Both the position numbers and the translations under genes were made by a program. The notes below the pieces were generated by a model that was not told where the DNA came from, made no database searches, and was given only the letters and a program-made list of their open reading frames with translations. From Limonium bicolor (taxonomy: Eukaryota > Streptophyta > Magnoliopsida > Caryophyllales > Plumbaginaceae), in the NCBI GenBank assembly GCA_023374045.1, contig CM041777.1, positions 108,341,588 to 108,405,587 on the forward strand: a stretch of 64,000 nt of DNA, given 5' to 3'. Below are positions 1-9,589 of the stretch, piece after piece (position 1 is the stretch's first letter; each line of letters begins with the position of its first letter).

Positions 1-189
1 GCAGGAGTACACACGGTTCGGTCTGCCAAGGGTGCATTTGTTCAGTGGCCTGTGTGTCTGATTCAGAAGTGTGCGAAGGTACATCCAACACAAACCACTA
101 ATATAGTTATTTTTATAATTATATGAATATAGTATGTGTGGATACTCAGTTCATGACTAGTATTGTATGTCGGTTGTAAATAGGCATTA

Positions 190-982
190 AAAAATAAATC
201 TGGGTCTCCTGAGAAAAAGAAGCCAAAGATCAAATCCTCTGAATACAAATCATCCACCAACGTTGTTCACAAAGAAAACTTGGTGGATGATTCCATATAT
301 GCACGCTTCGGGCCAAACATGAAATGCTTGCATGATATAATCTGAGACTTCCCATCTGGTAGAAATTCTATATTGCTAAGCTTTGATGATGACCTTCTTC
401 ACTACCAAGACGGTTTAGAAGTCGACTTGTGGACGACCGACGTGATTGAGATCCTGAAATCTGAATGGGTGCCTATCATAGTGGTGCACTCATTCATTCT
501 GTAAGTATTAATATTTTTGTGTAATTAAGTTATAAATTGATTGATGTCCTGAAACTAATTATTATAACTTTTAATTTGTGATCAGGTTTTTGCATGACAA
601 AATGCAATCTTTTTCCCTTACCAAGTACGGATTTCTGTGCTACCATATCATCAAAGGTAATAGCTTTTGTTTATCATTTTAATTTGAATAAATGTTATAA
701 GTTATTTTTTTGACATCATAATGACATTTTAGTGTTTTTGTATAACACTAGCGGTCATTGGGTTCTACTGGTGTTGTGTTTGGATCGTGTGCGGATACTA
801 TTTCTTGATCCGCTGCAGATCGGACATACAAAAAACATCAAGATAAAGCCACACCTTAGCGTGTAAGTAAATTATGAATATGTATTTAAAATCTTTCAAT
901 TTAATTTTATTGTGCCTGTAAATCCTACTTTTATTAATGTATGTTTATGATATTAATTGTGTAGTGTATATCAAAGTGTTAT
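190..982 (+). pseudogene. Ulp1-like (C48) cysteine peptidase, 5' exons
   Basis: This is the amino-terminal part of a transposon-associated Ulp1/SUMO-protease-like gene, visible only when exons are joined. The exons read about 190-500, 586-656, 733-862 and 965-982. The junctions are GTAAG/CAG, GTAAT/TAG and GTAAG/TAG, and the codon phases agree across all of them. The third exon holds the catalytic His in a GHWVLL motif (codon 756-758) and the Asp in FLDPL. The first exon has a Lys-rich KKKPK patch and an in-frame TGA at 343-345, so the copy is already broken. The fourth exon stops at 982, where an LTR element begins, and resumes at 4182. Such peptidases are common passengers or components of plant MULE and CACTA transposons. 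Which one applies here is inferred from the CACTA-like repeats downstream. Confidence 0.72.
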
Positions 983-1742
983 TGATAAGTGTCCAAATGA
1001 GCATGATTTATAGGTGTATTTCATATATTATATTAGCACTTTTTCTTGCTCATTTCCCCACTTCGGTTAGTTTTCCTCTAGTTTATTTTATTGTTATCTC
1101 ACAAATTTATTGTTTAAACATGAGGAAAACCAAGCTGGAAGCAAAGTAGACGAAGAGATGAACGCATAGACGCAAATGGATCGGGAAACGGAGTCCAAAT
1201 GAAGAATCTAGAGCCGGTCAAAGTTCGTAGAAGAGAATAAGTCAAAAACTTGTGTCCACGTTTGTGTCCTCATTGAACAAGGCGGACAAGACTCGCAGGG
1301 CTTAGGCGGACACACACAAGTGACCGCATGGATTTAGGCGGACAGATTGGCGGACAACACTTGTGTCTGCATGAATTGAGGCGGACAACAAGGCGGACAA
1401 GAGATGGAGAGACCGCGGGCGAGAGTATGAGACGTCCGCGTAATATCAGGCGGACAGACAGGCGGACGTGCTTAATTCAACGCGACAGTTTTCTTCTTCC
1501 TTCGCGGCGCAGCAGACTTCTCCATTAATATCAAACGGCGCCATTTTGCAGACGTGTTATCGTGAGTGGTTAGAACTGGAGTTATTAAAATAAAAGAAAA
1601 GAAATTAAAACTCAAAATATCCGTCGGGCTGCAAACAAATCCCGGTCGTTGTAGTATAGTAAAGTGTAAGCGACCGGATATCGAACCGTGGGACTAAGGT
1701 GAATTATATAGTACCTAAGCGTGTCACAAAAAGGGGGGTAGT
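983..1742 (+). repeat. 5' LTR, truncated and fused to its inverted end
   Basis: Bases 983-1542 match the start of the 3' LTR (2505-3067), with scattered substitutions. At GGCGCC (1537-1542) the match stops. From 1543 the sequence becomes the reverse complement of the LTR end plus the first bases of the primer-binding region: ATTT, then TGCAGACGTG and onward, equal to 4176 running back to about 3981. The inverted segment ends near 1742 and is followed by unrelated internal sequence. The missing middle of the LTR is not present in either orientation. Confidence 0.8.
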
Positions 1743-2504
1743 CAATAAGAGCCTTTTCAGGGCATTTTGTGCTTAAAATGTTTAAATCTCTCTGCTTATC
1801 TTGCATTTGTTCAAAAATTAAAATTATGTACCCTGCTAATGTAGGTTGTTCTCTTTAAAAACAAATACTATTATGAATTGTGGGATAAAAGGTACAAATT
1901 TAAAAATTTTCATTTGATTACTTTTGAGGAGCATTTCTCTTATGCAGTGTGACCAAATAATCTGCAAATGGTTGGATTTTATTGCTCAGGGTTTCTTTCT
2001 GTCTTCTCTCTTAGGGATTGCTAAGAGGTGCTTCTCTGTTTTAAAAAAAAAGAAAGAAGAATACAAAAAATAAGGGACTTGCGAGACACCATTGGTAACC
2101 AACAAAAGAGAGTTGAGTGTTCTTGAATACAAAGGCGTGATGCCTACATTTTCTCATCCCTTATGCAAAAGTGAAACAAATTCATGAATCTATTTTTCCT
2201 TTTTCTCCTCAAATGCCCATTCTTGAGAGAAGTTGGCCATGGTAAAAGTTCTCAGAGTCACCTAAACAAAAGAAACATTGAAGTACCTTGGATCATACCC
2301 CGAAACTCTATATTTTATTTTACCCTGAGTACACCTATGCCACCAGCAGTTGATTTTTCACACTCCTCAAAAAGTTAAAAAGATCATGAACTGTTCACCT
2401 CTTTATCCTACCCTTCATAATAATATTTGCTAGTATTGAGCATTTCCTACTTACTTGGGGACGTGTTTTGCTTGAGGACAAGCAAAAGATAAGTGTGTGG
2501 GGTG
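1743..2504 (+). other. Non-coding internal region with polypurine tract
   Basis: This 762 bp segment separates the two LTRs. It has only short chance ORFs and no domain I recognise. It ends with the perfect 8 bp-arm hairpin at 2467-2486 and the purine-rich stretch AAGTGTGTGGGG, the likely polypurine primer for plus-strand synthesis, directly before the TG of the 3' LTR. Confidence 0.6.
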
Positions 2505-2802
2505 TGATAAGTGTCCAAATGAGCATGATTTATAGGTGTATTTCATATATTATATTAGCACTTTTTCTTGCTCATTTCCCCACTTTGGTTAGTTTTTCCT
2601 CTAGTTTATGTTTTATTGTTATCTCACAAATTTATTGTTTAAACATGAGGAAAACCAAGCTGGAAGCAAAGTAGACGAAGAGACGAACGCATAGACGCAA
2701 ACGGCTCGGGAAACGGTGTCCAAACGAAGAATCTAGAGCCGGTCAAAGTTCGTAGAAGAGAATAAGTCAAAAACTTGTGTCCACGTTTGTGTCCTCATTG
2801 AA

Positions 2803-2996
2803 CAAGGCGGACAAGACTCGCAGGGCTTAGGCGGACACACACAAGTGACCGCATGGATTTAGGCGGACAGATTGGCGGACAACACTTGTGTCCGCATGAA
2901 TTGAGGCGGACAACAAGGCGGACAAGAGATGGAGAGATCGCGGGCGAGAGTATGAGACGTCCGCGTAATATCAGGCGGACAGACAGGCGGACGTGC
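2803..2996 (+). repeat. GGCGGACA motif cluster in LTR
   Basis: GGCGGACA or a close variant recurs about eight times in 190 bp, with some opposed GTCCGC copies (for example TGTCCGCATGAATTGAGG). It lies upstream of the TATA-like box, in the U3 position where transcription-factor sites would sit. The same cluster is in the 5' copy at 1278-1471. Confidence 0.6.
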
Positions 2997-3180
2997 TTAA
3001 TTCAACGCGACAGTTTTCTTCTTCCTTCACGGCGCAGCAGACTTCTCCATTAATATCAGACGGCGCCTACCTTATTTTCCTCACGCGTCTGTCTCCAGCT
3101 CTGTCCCCTGCAATCAATGAGCAATCAATCTGCAATCAATCTCCTTCCACCAGATCTGCCTCTAACCTTATCCTCCTCCT

Positions 3181-3190
3181 CTATAAACAC
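3181..3190 (+). promoter_or_regulatory. TATA-like box of LTR
   Basis: CTATAAACAC follows a CT-rich stretch and is preceded by the motif cluster. This is the usual U3 layout of an LTR promoter. No transcript data are available. Confidence 0.45.
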
Positions 3191-4176
3191 AGCACCTTCA
3201 ACCTTAAACGGACGTACGGAGAAAACCAGAAATCAGACCATCGCTCACCATAATTACCATTCGCTTCCATTAATTCTCTCCCGTACACCACAACACAACA
3301 TTCGATCCCAGAACTCAAACACTCCAAATCACTCATTTCACATATATTATCCTACGTACACGCTCCACTCGTCGTTCTCTTCATTTCTCCATTCACCATC
3401 CACACCTCCGTATTATTATTACGTCCAACCTCTGTCTGACTTATTACCAGTTAATATGTCAGGCTAAGGAGGATTTACTCCGGGTGAAGGTTTAATTATG
3501 GTTTGTTTAGTTGTGTAATTTATATTTCTACCGGTTAAAATAAATACAGTTTGTTACGATTAAAGTTTATCTCTCACCTTTTTAATAAATTTCATCGATT
3601 TATTAAAATGCTTTACAAAGTCTATTTTGATCAGACCGGTGATAAATAGACAGGTTAATTAAGCCGTAAATCTGGAGAAAGCTTATTATGATTTAATAAG
3701 TTAATATTTTCAGATGCAAAATAATTCCTCGCACCTAATGTCCGTTTATTTATATTTTGCTCGAACCTGGATTAGACCGAGCATTTTCTGGTAAACGAGT
3801 TCTTATGAGTCTATGACTTAGTCCTTAAGAAAATAACAGGAATCTTGCCAAATTATTTTATTAAACCGGTAGAGATAGCACAATTAATCAGATCATATTA
3901 ACCTGAACCCGGAGTTCCATTTAATTCATCTTCACTCAGTTTTTCTTATCTGTTATTTACTTTTCAAAACAAGTCAATTAACTACCCCCCTTTTTGTGAC
4001 ACGCTTAGGTACTATATAATTCACCTTAGTCCCACGGTTCGATATCCGATCGCTTACACTTTACTATACTACAACGACCGGGATTTGTTTGCAGCCCGAC
4101 GGATATTTTGAGTTTTAACTTCTTTTCTTTTATTTTAATAACTCCAGTTCTAACCACTCACGATAACACGTCTGCA

Positions 4177-4598
4177 GTTATGATGGCAGAGCTTGGTATA
4201 AGGCCAAAAGGTGCCATCCCTTTTACTGCAGTGAAGGTACTGCATCATCACTTGTTTATTATTGATAGGTTATCATCACTAACAAATGTCTTATGTAATT
4301 ATTATTTTTCCTGTGTTTAAGTGTCCACGTCAACCCGGAAGTTCGGAGTGTGGGTATTATGTCATGAGGTATATGCATGACATAGTCACCCTATTTGGTG
4401 AGATGCAAGATCAGTTAGAATAGGTATGTCGAAGTTATATTTATTTTTCAATTACTAATGTAATTGTTTAACGATAAACTAATTTTGTCTTGTTTTGTTT
4501 TTTAAAGGTTTTCCCAAGTGTTGGAGAATACAACAGAGAAACCATCAACAATATGCTAGAGGATTGGGCGGAGTTCATGTACATGACTTTGGTTTGAT
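4177..4598 (+). pseudogene. Ulp1-like (C48) cysteine peptidase, 3' exons
   Basis: This continues the interrupted fourth exon. The first five bases repeat the target GTTAT, and with the insertion removed the reading frame runs without a break into MMAELGIRPKG. The exon ends at 4236 (AAG before GT). The next exon, 4322-4423, carries SSECGYYVM, the catalytic Cys (codon 4349-4351) in the usual Ulp1 context. An in-frame TAG lies directly before its GTATGT donor, which suggests a terminating mutation or an alternative end. A last exon at 4509-4598 reads VFPSVGEY through WAEFM to a TGA, matching the family's carboxy terminus. His, Asp and Cys are all retained on either side of the insertion. The gene was therefore recognisable when the LTR element landed. 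Confidence 0.72.
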
Positions 4599-4720
4599 TT
4601 TCACTTTGTTTTTTTGAATTGTTATTTAGAACGTTTTTTTAGACTTTTATGGCTAGATAGATTGTGAAAGATGACCGTTTTGAGTACAATAGTGAATATC
4701 TTGGTAGTTGTATATGTATA

Positions 4721-4803
4721 TGGTCATTTGTGACCATTTGAAATGTGTTATATGGTCATTTGTGACCATTTGAAATGTGTTGTATGGTCATTTGTGACCA
4801 CTT
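4721..4803 (+). repeat. Three tandem copies of a ~33 bp palindromic unit
   Basis: TGGTCATTTGTGACCA is repeated three times, separated by TTTGAAATGTGTT-type spacers. The unit is self-complementary. It lies just after the last Ulp1 exon and before the CACTA-like subterminal repeats, so it probably belongs to the 3' region of the same DNA transposon. Confidence 0.7.
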
Positions 4804-4944
4804 CATCACGATTTTGATTTTTTGACAATTCTCTTACACAAAGTGATTGACATCCTCTACAATGTGATGTAGAGAGATGGTTGGATATATCTGGATGTTG
4901 TTTGGATATATTTTACAGGTTTGTTGACATATGTGAGATTGTAA

Positions 4945-5125
4945 ACAAAAAAAAAAAAAAATGGCAATTTTCGGTGGTTTTTTCCTTAGGAACCGCCGAA
5001 AACTGGTAAAATCATGACAATTTTCGGCGGTTCCTAAGGAAAAAACCGCCAAAATTTGCAATTTTTTAACCTATTTTCGCCTCCTGATAGCTGTTATTTT
5101 TGGCGGTTTTTTCCTTAGGAACCGC
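4945..5125 (+). repeat. CACTA-like subterminal inverted repeats (left half)
   Basis: Several copies of a motif like TTTTCGGCGGTTCCTAAGG and its complement AACCGCCGAAAA face each other at 4965-5060, and again at 5097-5125. Subterminal GGCGGTTTT repeats of this kind are typical of dicot CACTA transposons. The block is cut at ACCGC by the Athila-type element and continues at 18090. No CACTA terminal repeat is found in the window, so the assignment is an inference. Confidence 0.5.
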
Positions 5126-5372
5126 TGATGAGTGTGAAATATGAATGGTTTTAGTGGCCTTTAATGCTTAATTTTTATACGCGCATCGATAATATTCCAC
5201 ATTTATCTTACGTTTTCCTTTGGTTTGTTGTTTGTTAAGGCTTGATACCTTTTTCTATGTTAAATGTAGAGAAAAGCCGAGGAAACAGTAGATTAACTCA
5301 CGAGGGAGATGATGCAACAAACGGGGGTCGAATTGGAGTCAGAATGATGAATTTAGAGGATTTTGAAGGTGT

Positions 5373-5640
5373 GTCCGAGCTTGTGTCCGAACATCCAAGT
5401 TCGGACGCAAGTCGAGAGTTCGAGTGCTGTGCCTGATGAAGTGTCCGAACTTCAGTCCTAACTTCGAAGTTCGGACATGGTTCGAGAATCACAATGGGGA
5501 AAAGTCGAAAGTCAGACTTACGCTGCATGTCCGAACTTGTGTCCGAACATCCAAGTTCGGACACAAGTCGAGACTTTTGGAACTGGAGCGCTCAAAACAA
5601 TGTGTCCGAACATTGAAGGTTGGACCAATGTTTGGATGCG
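5373..5640 (+). repeat. LTR array of GTCCGAACTTC palindromes
   Basis: Four units start at 5373, 5443, 5529 and 5604. Each has the form GTCCGAACTTC, a short middle, then an opposed AAGTTCGGAC, usually followed by a TTCGAG or GTCGAG tail. Spacing is 70-86 bp. The 11 bp arms can pair as a hairpin. The array sits 50-320 bp upstream of the TATA-like box, in the position of an enhancer. Confidence 0.8.
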
Positions 5641-5690
5641 ACTAAATTCTCAACAGAAGTTCGGCGTTTTGAAGGGAAAAGAGGAAGAAA

Positions 5691-5701
5691 TTCTATTTAA
5701 G
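5691..5701 (+). promoter_or_regulatory. TATA-like box of LTR
   Basis: TTCTATTTAAG follows the palindrome array and precedes a leader rich in CAC/CATC repeats. This is a plausible core promoter. The equivalent site is present in the 3' LTR near 17048. Confidence 0.4.
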
Positions 5702-6736
5702 TGACCTAATCTGAGTAAAGGGGAGGGCACTACCTATCATTACATCACGGCACTCTCACGTTGGTAAACAACGCTCTTTCCACTCATCCACACCATCAGC
5801 ATCAGCTTCACTTTCATCCACATTCACCAAGCGCATCATCGTCATTGTGGAGGAGCATCGACAGAAGGGAGTCAGACCATCGTCTTCAACCTTGCGCCGG
5901 TAGTCTCTGAGTCTGGATAATCATTCAATTCGAGGGTTTTTCTTCCCTTAGATGAATTCTCTTTTGATTGTATTTATTCGCTTCTTTGTAATGTCTGGCA
6001 GTAGGGATTAATCTGGGGTATGGTTGTTCATGATGGATACAATTTAGTTAGGATTTCTGCAATTTGATTATGGGATTGTAATGGATTGTTTCTAGGTTAA
6101 TGCTAATCATTCATCTTCTCTATTAAATTTGCACATTTATAGAGTCGTTTCGCGAATCCTGTTAGGAACAGACAAGGTGACTAATAGGAAGTTCGAATTA
6201 ACCTGGAGATTTGGGGAAAGATTAATCGGATAGATAATTTTTCCTGCAAAAGCTAATAATTCTTCGCACATATTCCGCCTATTTGTGTTTTGTCAGCTTC
6301 TAGATTAGAGTTGACATGTTCTGATAGGTGAGCTCTTCAGTGAACTAGGATTTAGCATTGAAGAGAGTAGAAAGAATTGGCCAATCCAAATCTCGTAAGA
6401 AAATCGTAGAAATTGCTCACTGCATCCAGTAACAAACAACCCAAACCTGGAGTTCCATTCATTTTACCAACCTTAACATTTACTTTCCTTAATCATTCAT
6501 TTAGATTTAGATTTATGTTTTTCTCAATTCAGTTACAAAAACAATTCACAACCCCTTAAATTTCCAGTTTTCTTAGGACTTAGGCTTATTTATTCAAGTC
6601 CCGTGGTTCGATACCTGGTTACTTAATTCCCTATACTATAGTGACCGGGATTTTTACAACCCGACAGGCTTTTCGTTTTATTAATTTCTAGGTTTTTCAA
6701 TTTAGTTTTAGTAGAACATTTTACCTGTTTGCAAAA

Positions 6737-6747
6737 TGGCGCCATTT
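6737..6747 (+). other. Primer-binding site (tRNA-Asp type)
   Basis: TGGCGCCATTT begins three bases after the 5' LTR end. The first part matches the TGGCGCCGTT primer site, complementary to plant tRNA-Asp 3' ends, that Athila relatives use. A non-coding leader of about 250 bp runs from here to the gag start at 7000. Confidence 0.65.
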
Positions 6748-6999
6748 ATTTTATTTGCGCTATTTATTTCCTTTTTGTTTTAACTCGATTATAGTCTTAA
6801 TTCTGTGTTTACTAGTTTTGTTTTGATTTTTAGAATAGTTTTGAATTTATTTCGTTTGAACAATTGTGCTTTATTTTTACATTCAGCATAATCGTAGTTG
6901 TTTATACGCATTTTAATTTGTTTTGTTCGGTTCTGTTCATACAAGCACTAACTTAAAAATTTCGTGTTTTATTCATGTAACTGTGCAGGTGTTTGGTGA

Positions 7000-9462
7000 A
7001 TGCACGGTACCCGATCTCGAGGCCCACCAAGATTTAATCTAGACCCAGAGATCAACCGTACAGCTCGTAGGGCAAGAAGAGCACTTACCTTCACCATGGC
7101 TGCTAACGGACCAGTAAATAATGAGCAAGCCACATTGGGAAGAATTAATCGCCCGCCAGCTGCTCCTAGAAGTGGACCTGTAACTCTAACAAATCTAACA
7201 CCAGAGTTAACAGCAGAATGGAAAAAACTAAAACCAAGCCATCAAACAAATACTGTCAGGAATCACCCAGCAGGGACCTTTTCAGGCGCAGACCCGGCTG
7301 ATGCGCTCGACCATGTCCATCGTTTCTTAGTTCATCTGGATTCGTTGGGGATGTCACAGGGGCTAGAGGAGTATGCTCGGCTGTGCTTATTCCAGCACAG
7401 TCTATCAGGGGAAGCATCAAAGTGGTTTCATCGTCTACCACCAGGTATCATCACCACCTGGGAGCTGATGACGGAAAGGTTTTACGAGAAGTACATCCCC
7501 ATCTCCAGGACTAGACAGATGATCGCTGACCTGACCGCCTTCAGACAGTCCGGCAGTGAGACAGTCTGCGAAGCTTGGGATAGATTCAAGGAGCTGCTCC
7601 GCCAGTGCCCTCATCACGGTCAGACCACGACATCTTTGGCCCAGGGGTTCTTCCAAGGGCTGAGAGATGAGCATAGAGGTGAGGTCAGAGCTGCACTGGG
7701 TGGAAATTTGCTTGCTAAAAGCAGAGAAGAATTTATGTCGGCTATGGAGTCCTACTGCGAGGAGCTCCGCCAGTGGAGCAACAGTGGTGGAAGAGTTTTC
7801 ATAGTTGGTCAGACTTCCTCTCGGACTCCAGATCCTATGATGGAGCAAATTGCTGCTGAGCAGGCCCATTTAAGAACTATAATGGGTAACATGGCGAAGA
7901 TGCTCGAGCAGCTCACTATAGGACAGACATCTATGCAAGCTGTCAAGAAGGTGTCTACTGGTTCCAGTGAGGTCTGCTGTTCTCAGTGTGGAGACAGCCA
8001 TGAGTACGAAGACTGCCCAATGGTTACTGAAATGAGGCAGACCGAGGAGGCGCATGCAATTGGTCAGTACAACAGGCAGCCTTGGATGTAGAATCAGCAT
8101 CCAAACCTGAGGTACGGAAATCCGAATAACGCCCTCAACTCACATCAGATGCAGCCTCAGAGGGCGAATCAGGGAGGACCACCCGGCTTTGTTAGACCTC
8201 AGTACAGTCAGTTTAGGCCACAGCAGTCTCAAGCTCAGCAACCATCACTGAGCTCAAACAATGCGAATCTTAAGGAGATGATGGATAAGCTAATGGCTTC
8301 TTAAGAGCAGCAAACAGTAATAAATCAGAATCTGGCAGCTGGTCAGCAAAAACTCGAGAACGCCATGGTGGAGATGCAGGGAACGATGAGTCAGTTGACT
8401 CAGTATCTCCTACAGCAGAGACCTGCTGGATCACTGCCTTCCCAACCAGACCCCAATCCTAAGGAACAGTTGAAGGCAATGTCGGTCTTAGAAGCCGTGG
8501 TAGTTGAGGACTGTTCAGATTCTGAAGAGGTAGCAGCAGTTACCTTAAGAAGTGGGAAGCAATTGATGAATAGAGATCAAGTGGCTGAGGATCAAGCTGA
8601 CGAAGAGACCGGTCTTCCTTCTTCTAGCACTGGTGCACCGTCAGGGCCCCCAGCCCCTCCTGAGGTAGTTGTTGAGGAGACCCAGGCTCCTATTTCTTCC
8701 CCTTCTCATACTTTGATTGCTAACAACTCCAAGGGTAAGGTGGTTCCTAAGGAACTTCCTTTCCCTAATAGATTGAAAGAAAAAGAACTTGATGATCAAT
8801 TTGGGAAATTTTTGAGTGTGTTTTCGAAGCTTACTATTAATATCCCCTTGATTGATGTTATCAATCAGATGCCTAATTATGCTCGCTTTGTGAAGGATTT
8901 GATTTCTAACAAGCGAAAGTTCAAGGAGAGTGAGAATGTTCAGCTGACAGAGACGTGCTCTGCAGCCATCCAGCAGAAGCTTCCTCCAAAGTGTGGAGAT
9001 CCAGGGCAGCCCATCATCCCTTGCACCATTGGAGACATGGACTGTGGGTTTGGACTCTGCGACCTTGGAGCGAGTATAAATTTGATGCCTTATTCAATGT
9101 TTAGGAAGCTTCATGTTGGTGAGCTTGTCCCAATCAATTTTAATTTGCAATTAGCGGATCGTTCTTCAATCAAACCTCGTGGTATGGTTGAGAATGTTGT
9201 GGTAGGTGTTGGTAACTTCTTCTTCCCTGCTGATTTTTTCATTCTTGATATGGATGAGGACGTTGAAGTGCCATTAATTTTGGGTCGACCGTTCCTACGA
9301 ACTGCTAAAACTGTCATTGATGTTGACAAAGGAAAGATCACCCTTAAGTTTAATAATGAGGAGCTTAGTTTTGATATCACTAAGATGATGAGAACAAATG
9401 CTTCTTCTCTGTTGCTTTCAGTGGATGTTGATTGTTCTGATGATTATGATGTTTGTCGCTAA
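7000..9462 (+). pseudogene. gag-pro: Athila gag-protease, broken by stops
   Basis: The structural protein and aspartic protease form one frame interrupted by TAG (8089-8091) and TAA (8302-8304). The first 363 codons contain the gag core (a W-rich LSGEASKWFHRLP segment and FYEKY) and end with a CSQCGDSHEYEDC zinc knuckle (CX2CX3HX4C, as in Athila). After a Gln-rich linker, the protease is recognised by CDLGASINLMP, with the active-site Asp in DLGA, and by LILGRPFLRTA near the end. Both stops fall in Gln-rich context, consistent with C-to-T changes of CAG/CAA. The frame ends with TAA at 9460-9462, where homologues would read on into pol. Gag would form the particle and the protease would cut the polyprotein. 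Confidence 0.85.
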
Positions 9463-9589
9463 AAATACTATGACTCTTCTTTCTTGCTTGAGAATTCTGA
9501 TTTGCTAGAGCAGGTTTATGCCACTCGATTGAGGATGACAAGGAGAGCTGAGGTAGCTACTGTTGTCCAGCAGCTTAATCAGGGACGAA

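Larger units (their letters stand above)
983..4176 (+). mobile_element. Non-autonomous Athila/Tat-like LTR element, rearranged
   Basis: The element starts TGATAAGTGTCC and ends ACGTCTGCA. It is flanked by the 5 bp duplication GTTAT (978-982 and 4177-4181) and sits inside a Ulp1 exon. It has a full 3' LTR of about 1.67 kb, a damaged 5' LTR and only about 760 bp between them, with no recognisable gag or pol. Just before the 3' LTR is the hairpin TTTGCTTGAGGACAAGCAAA (2467-2486) followed by a purine tract. The complete Athila-type element at 5126-18089 has nearly the same arrangement, which is why I place it in that lineage. It could not encode its own replication and would have depended on a related autonomous element. 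Confidence 0.85.
2505..4176 (+). repeat. 3' LTR of the 983-4176 element
   Basis: This complete LTR of about 1.67 kb has TG...CA ends. It contains a cluster of GGCGGACA motifs (2803-2996, also at 1278-1471 in the 5' copy), a TATA-like box at 3181 and a CT-rich leader after it. The ORFs at 2993-3467 are in the low-complexity leader and look accidental. Confidence 0.85.
5126..6733 (+). repeat. 5' LTR of Athila-type element
   Basis: The 1608 bp LTR contains a four-unit GTCCGAAC palindrome array (5373-5640), a TATA-like TTCTATTTAAG near 5691-5701 and a long untranslated leader. The ORFs found on both strands at 5242-5704 are produced by the palindromic array and are not genes. Confidence 0.92.

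Noticed and set aside
2993..3467. Two overlapping plus-strand ORFs in the LTR
   Set aside because: They lie in the CT- and CA-rich leader after the TATA-like box, and only short pieces are shared with the damaged 5' LTR.
4721..5125. CRISPR-like regular repeats
   Set aside because: The repeats are palindromic or inverted, spacers are not unique, and this is plant DNA. They fit subterminal transposon repeats and minisatellites.
5242..5704. Overlapping ORFs on both strands in the palindrome array
   Set aside because: They follow from self-complementary repeats and read the same Cys-Pro-Asn-Phe and Val-Arg-Thr words in both directions. The same happens at 12845-13237, 16599-17061 and 31260-31869.
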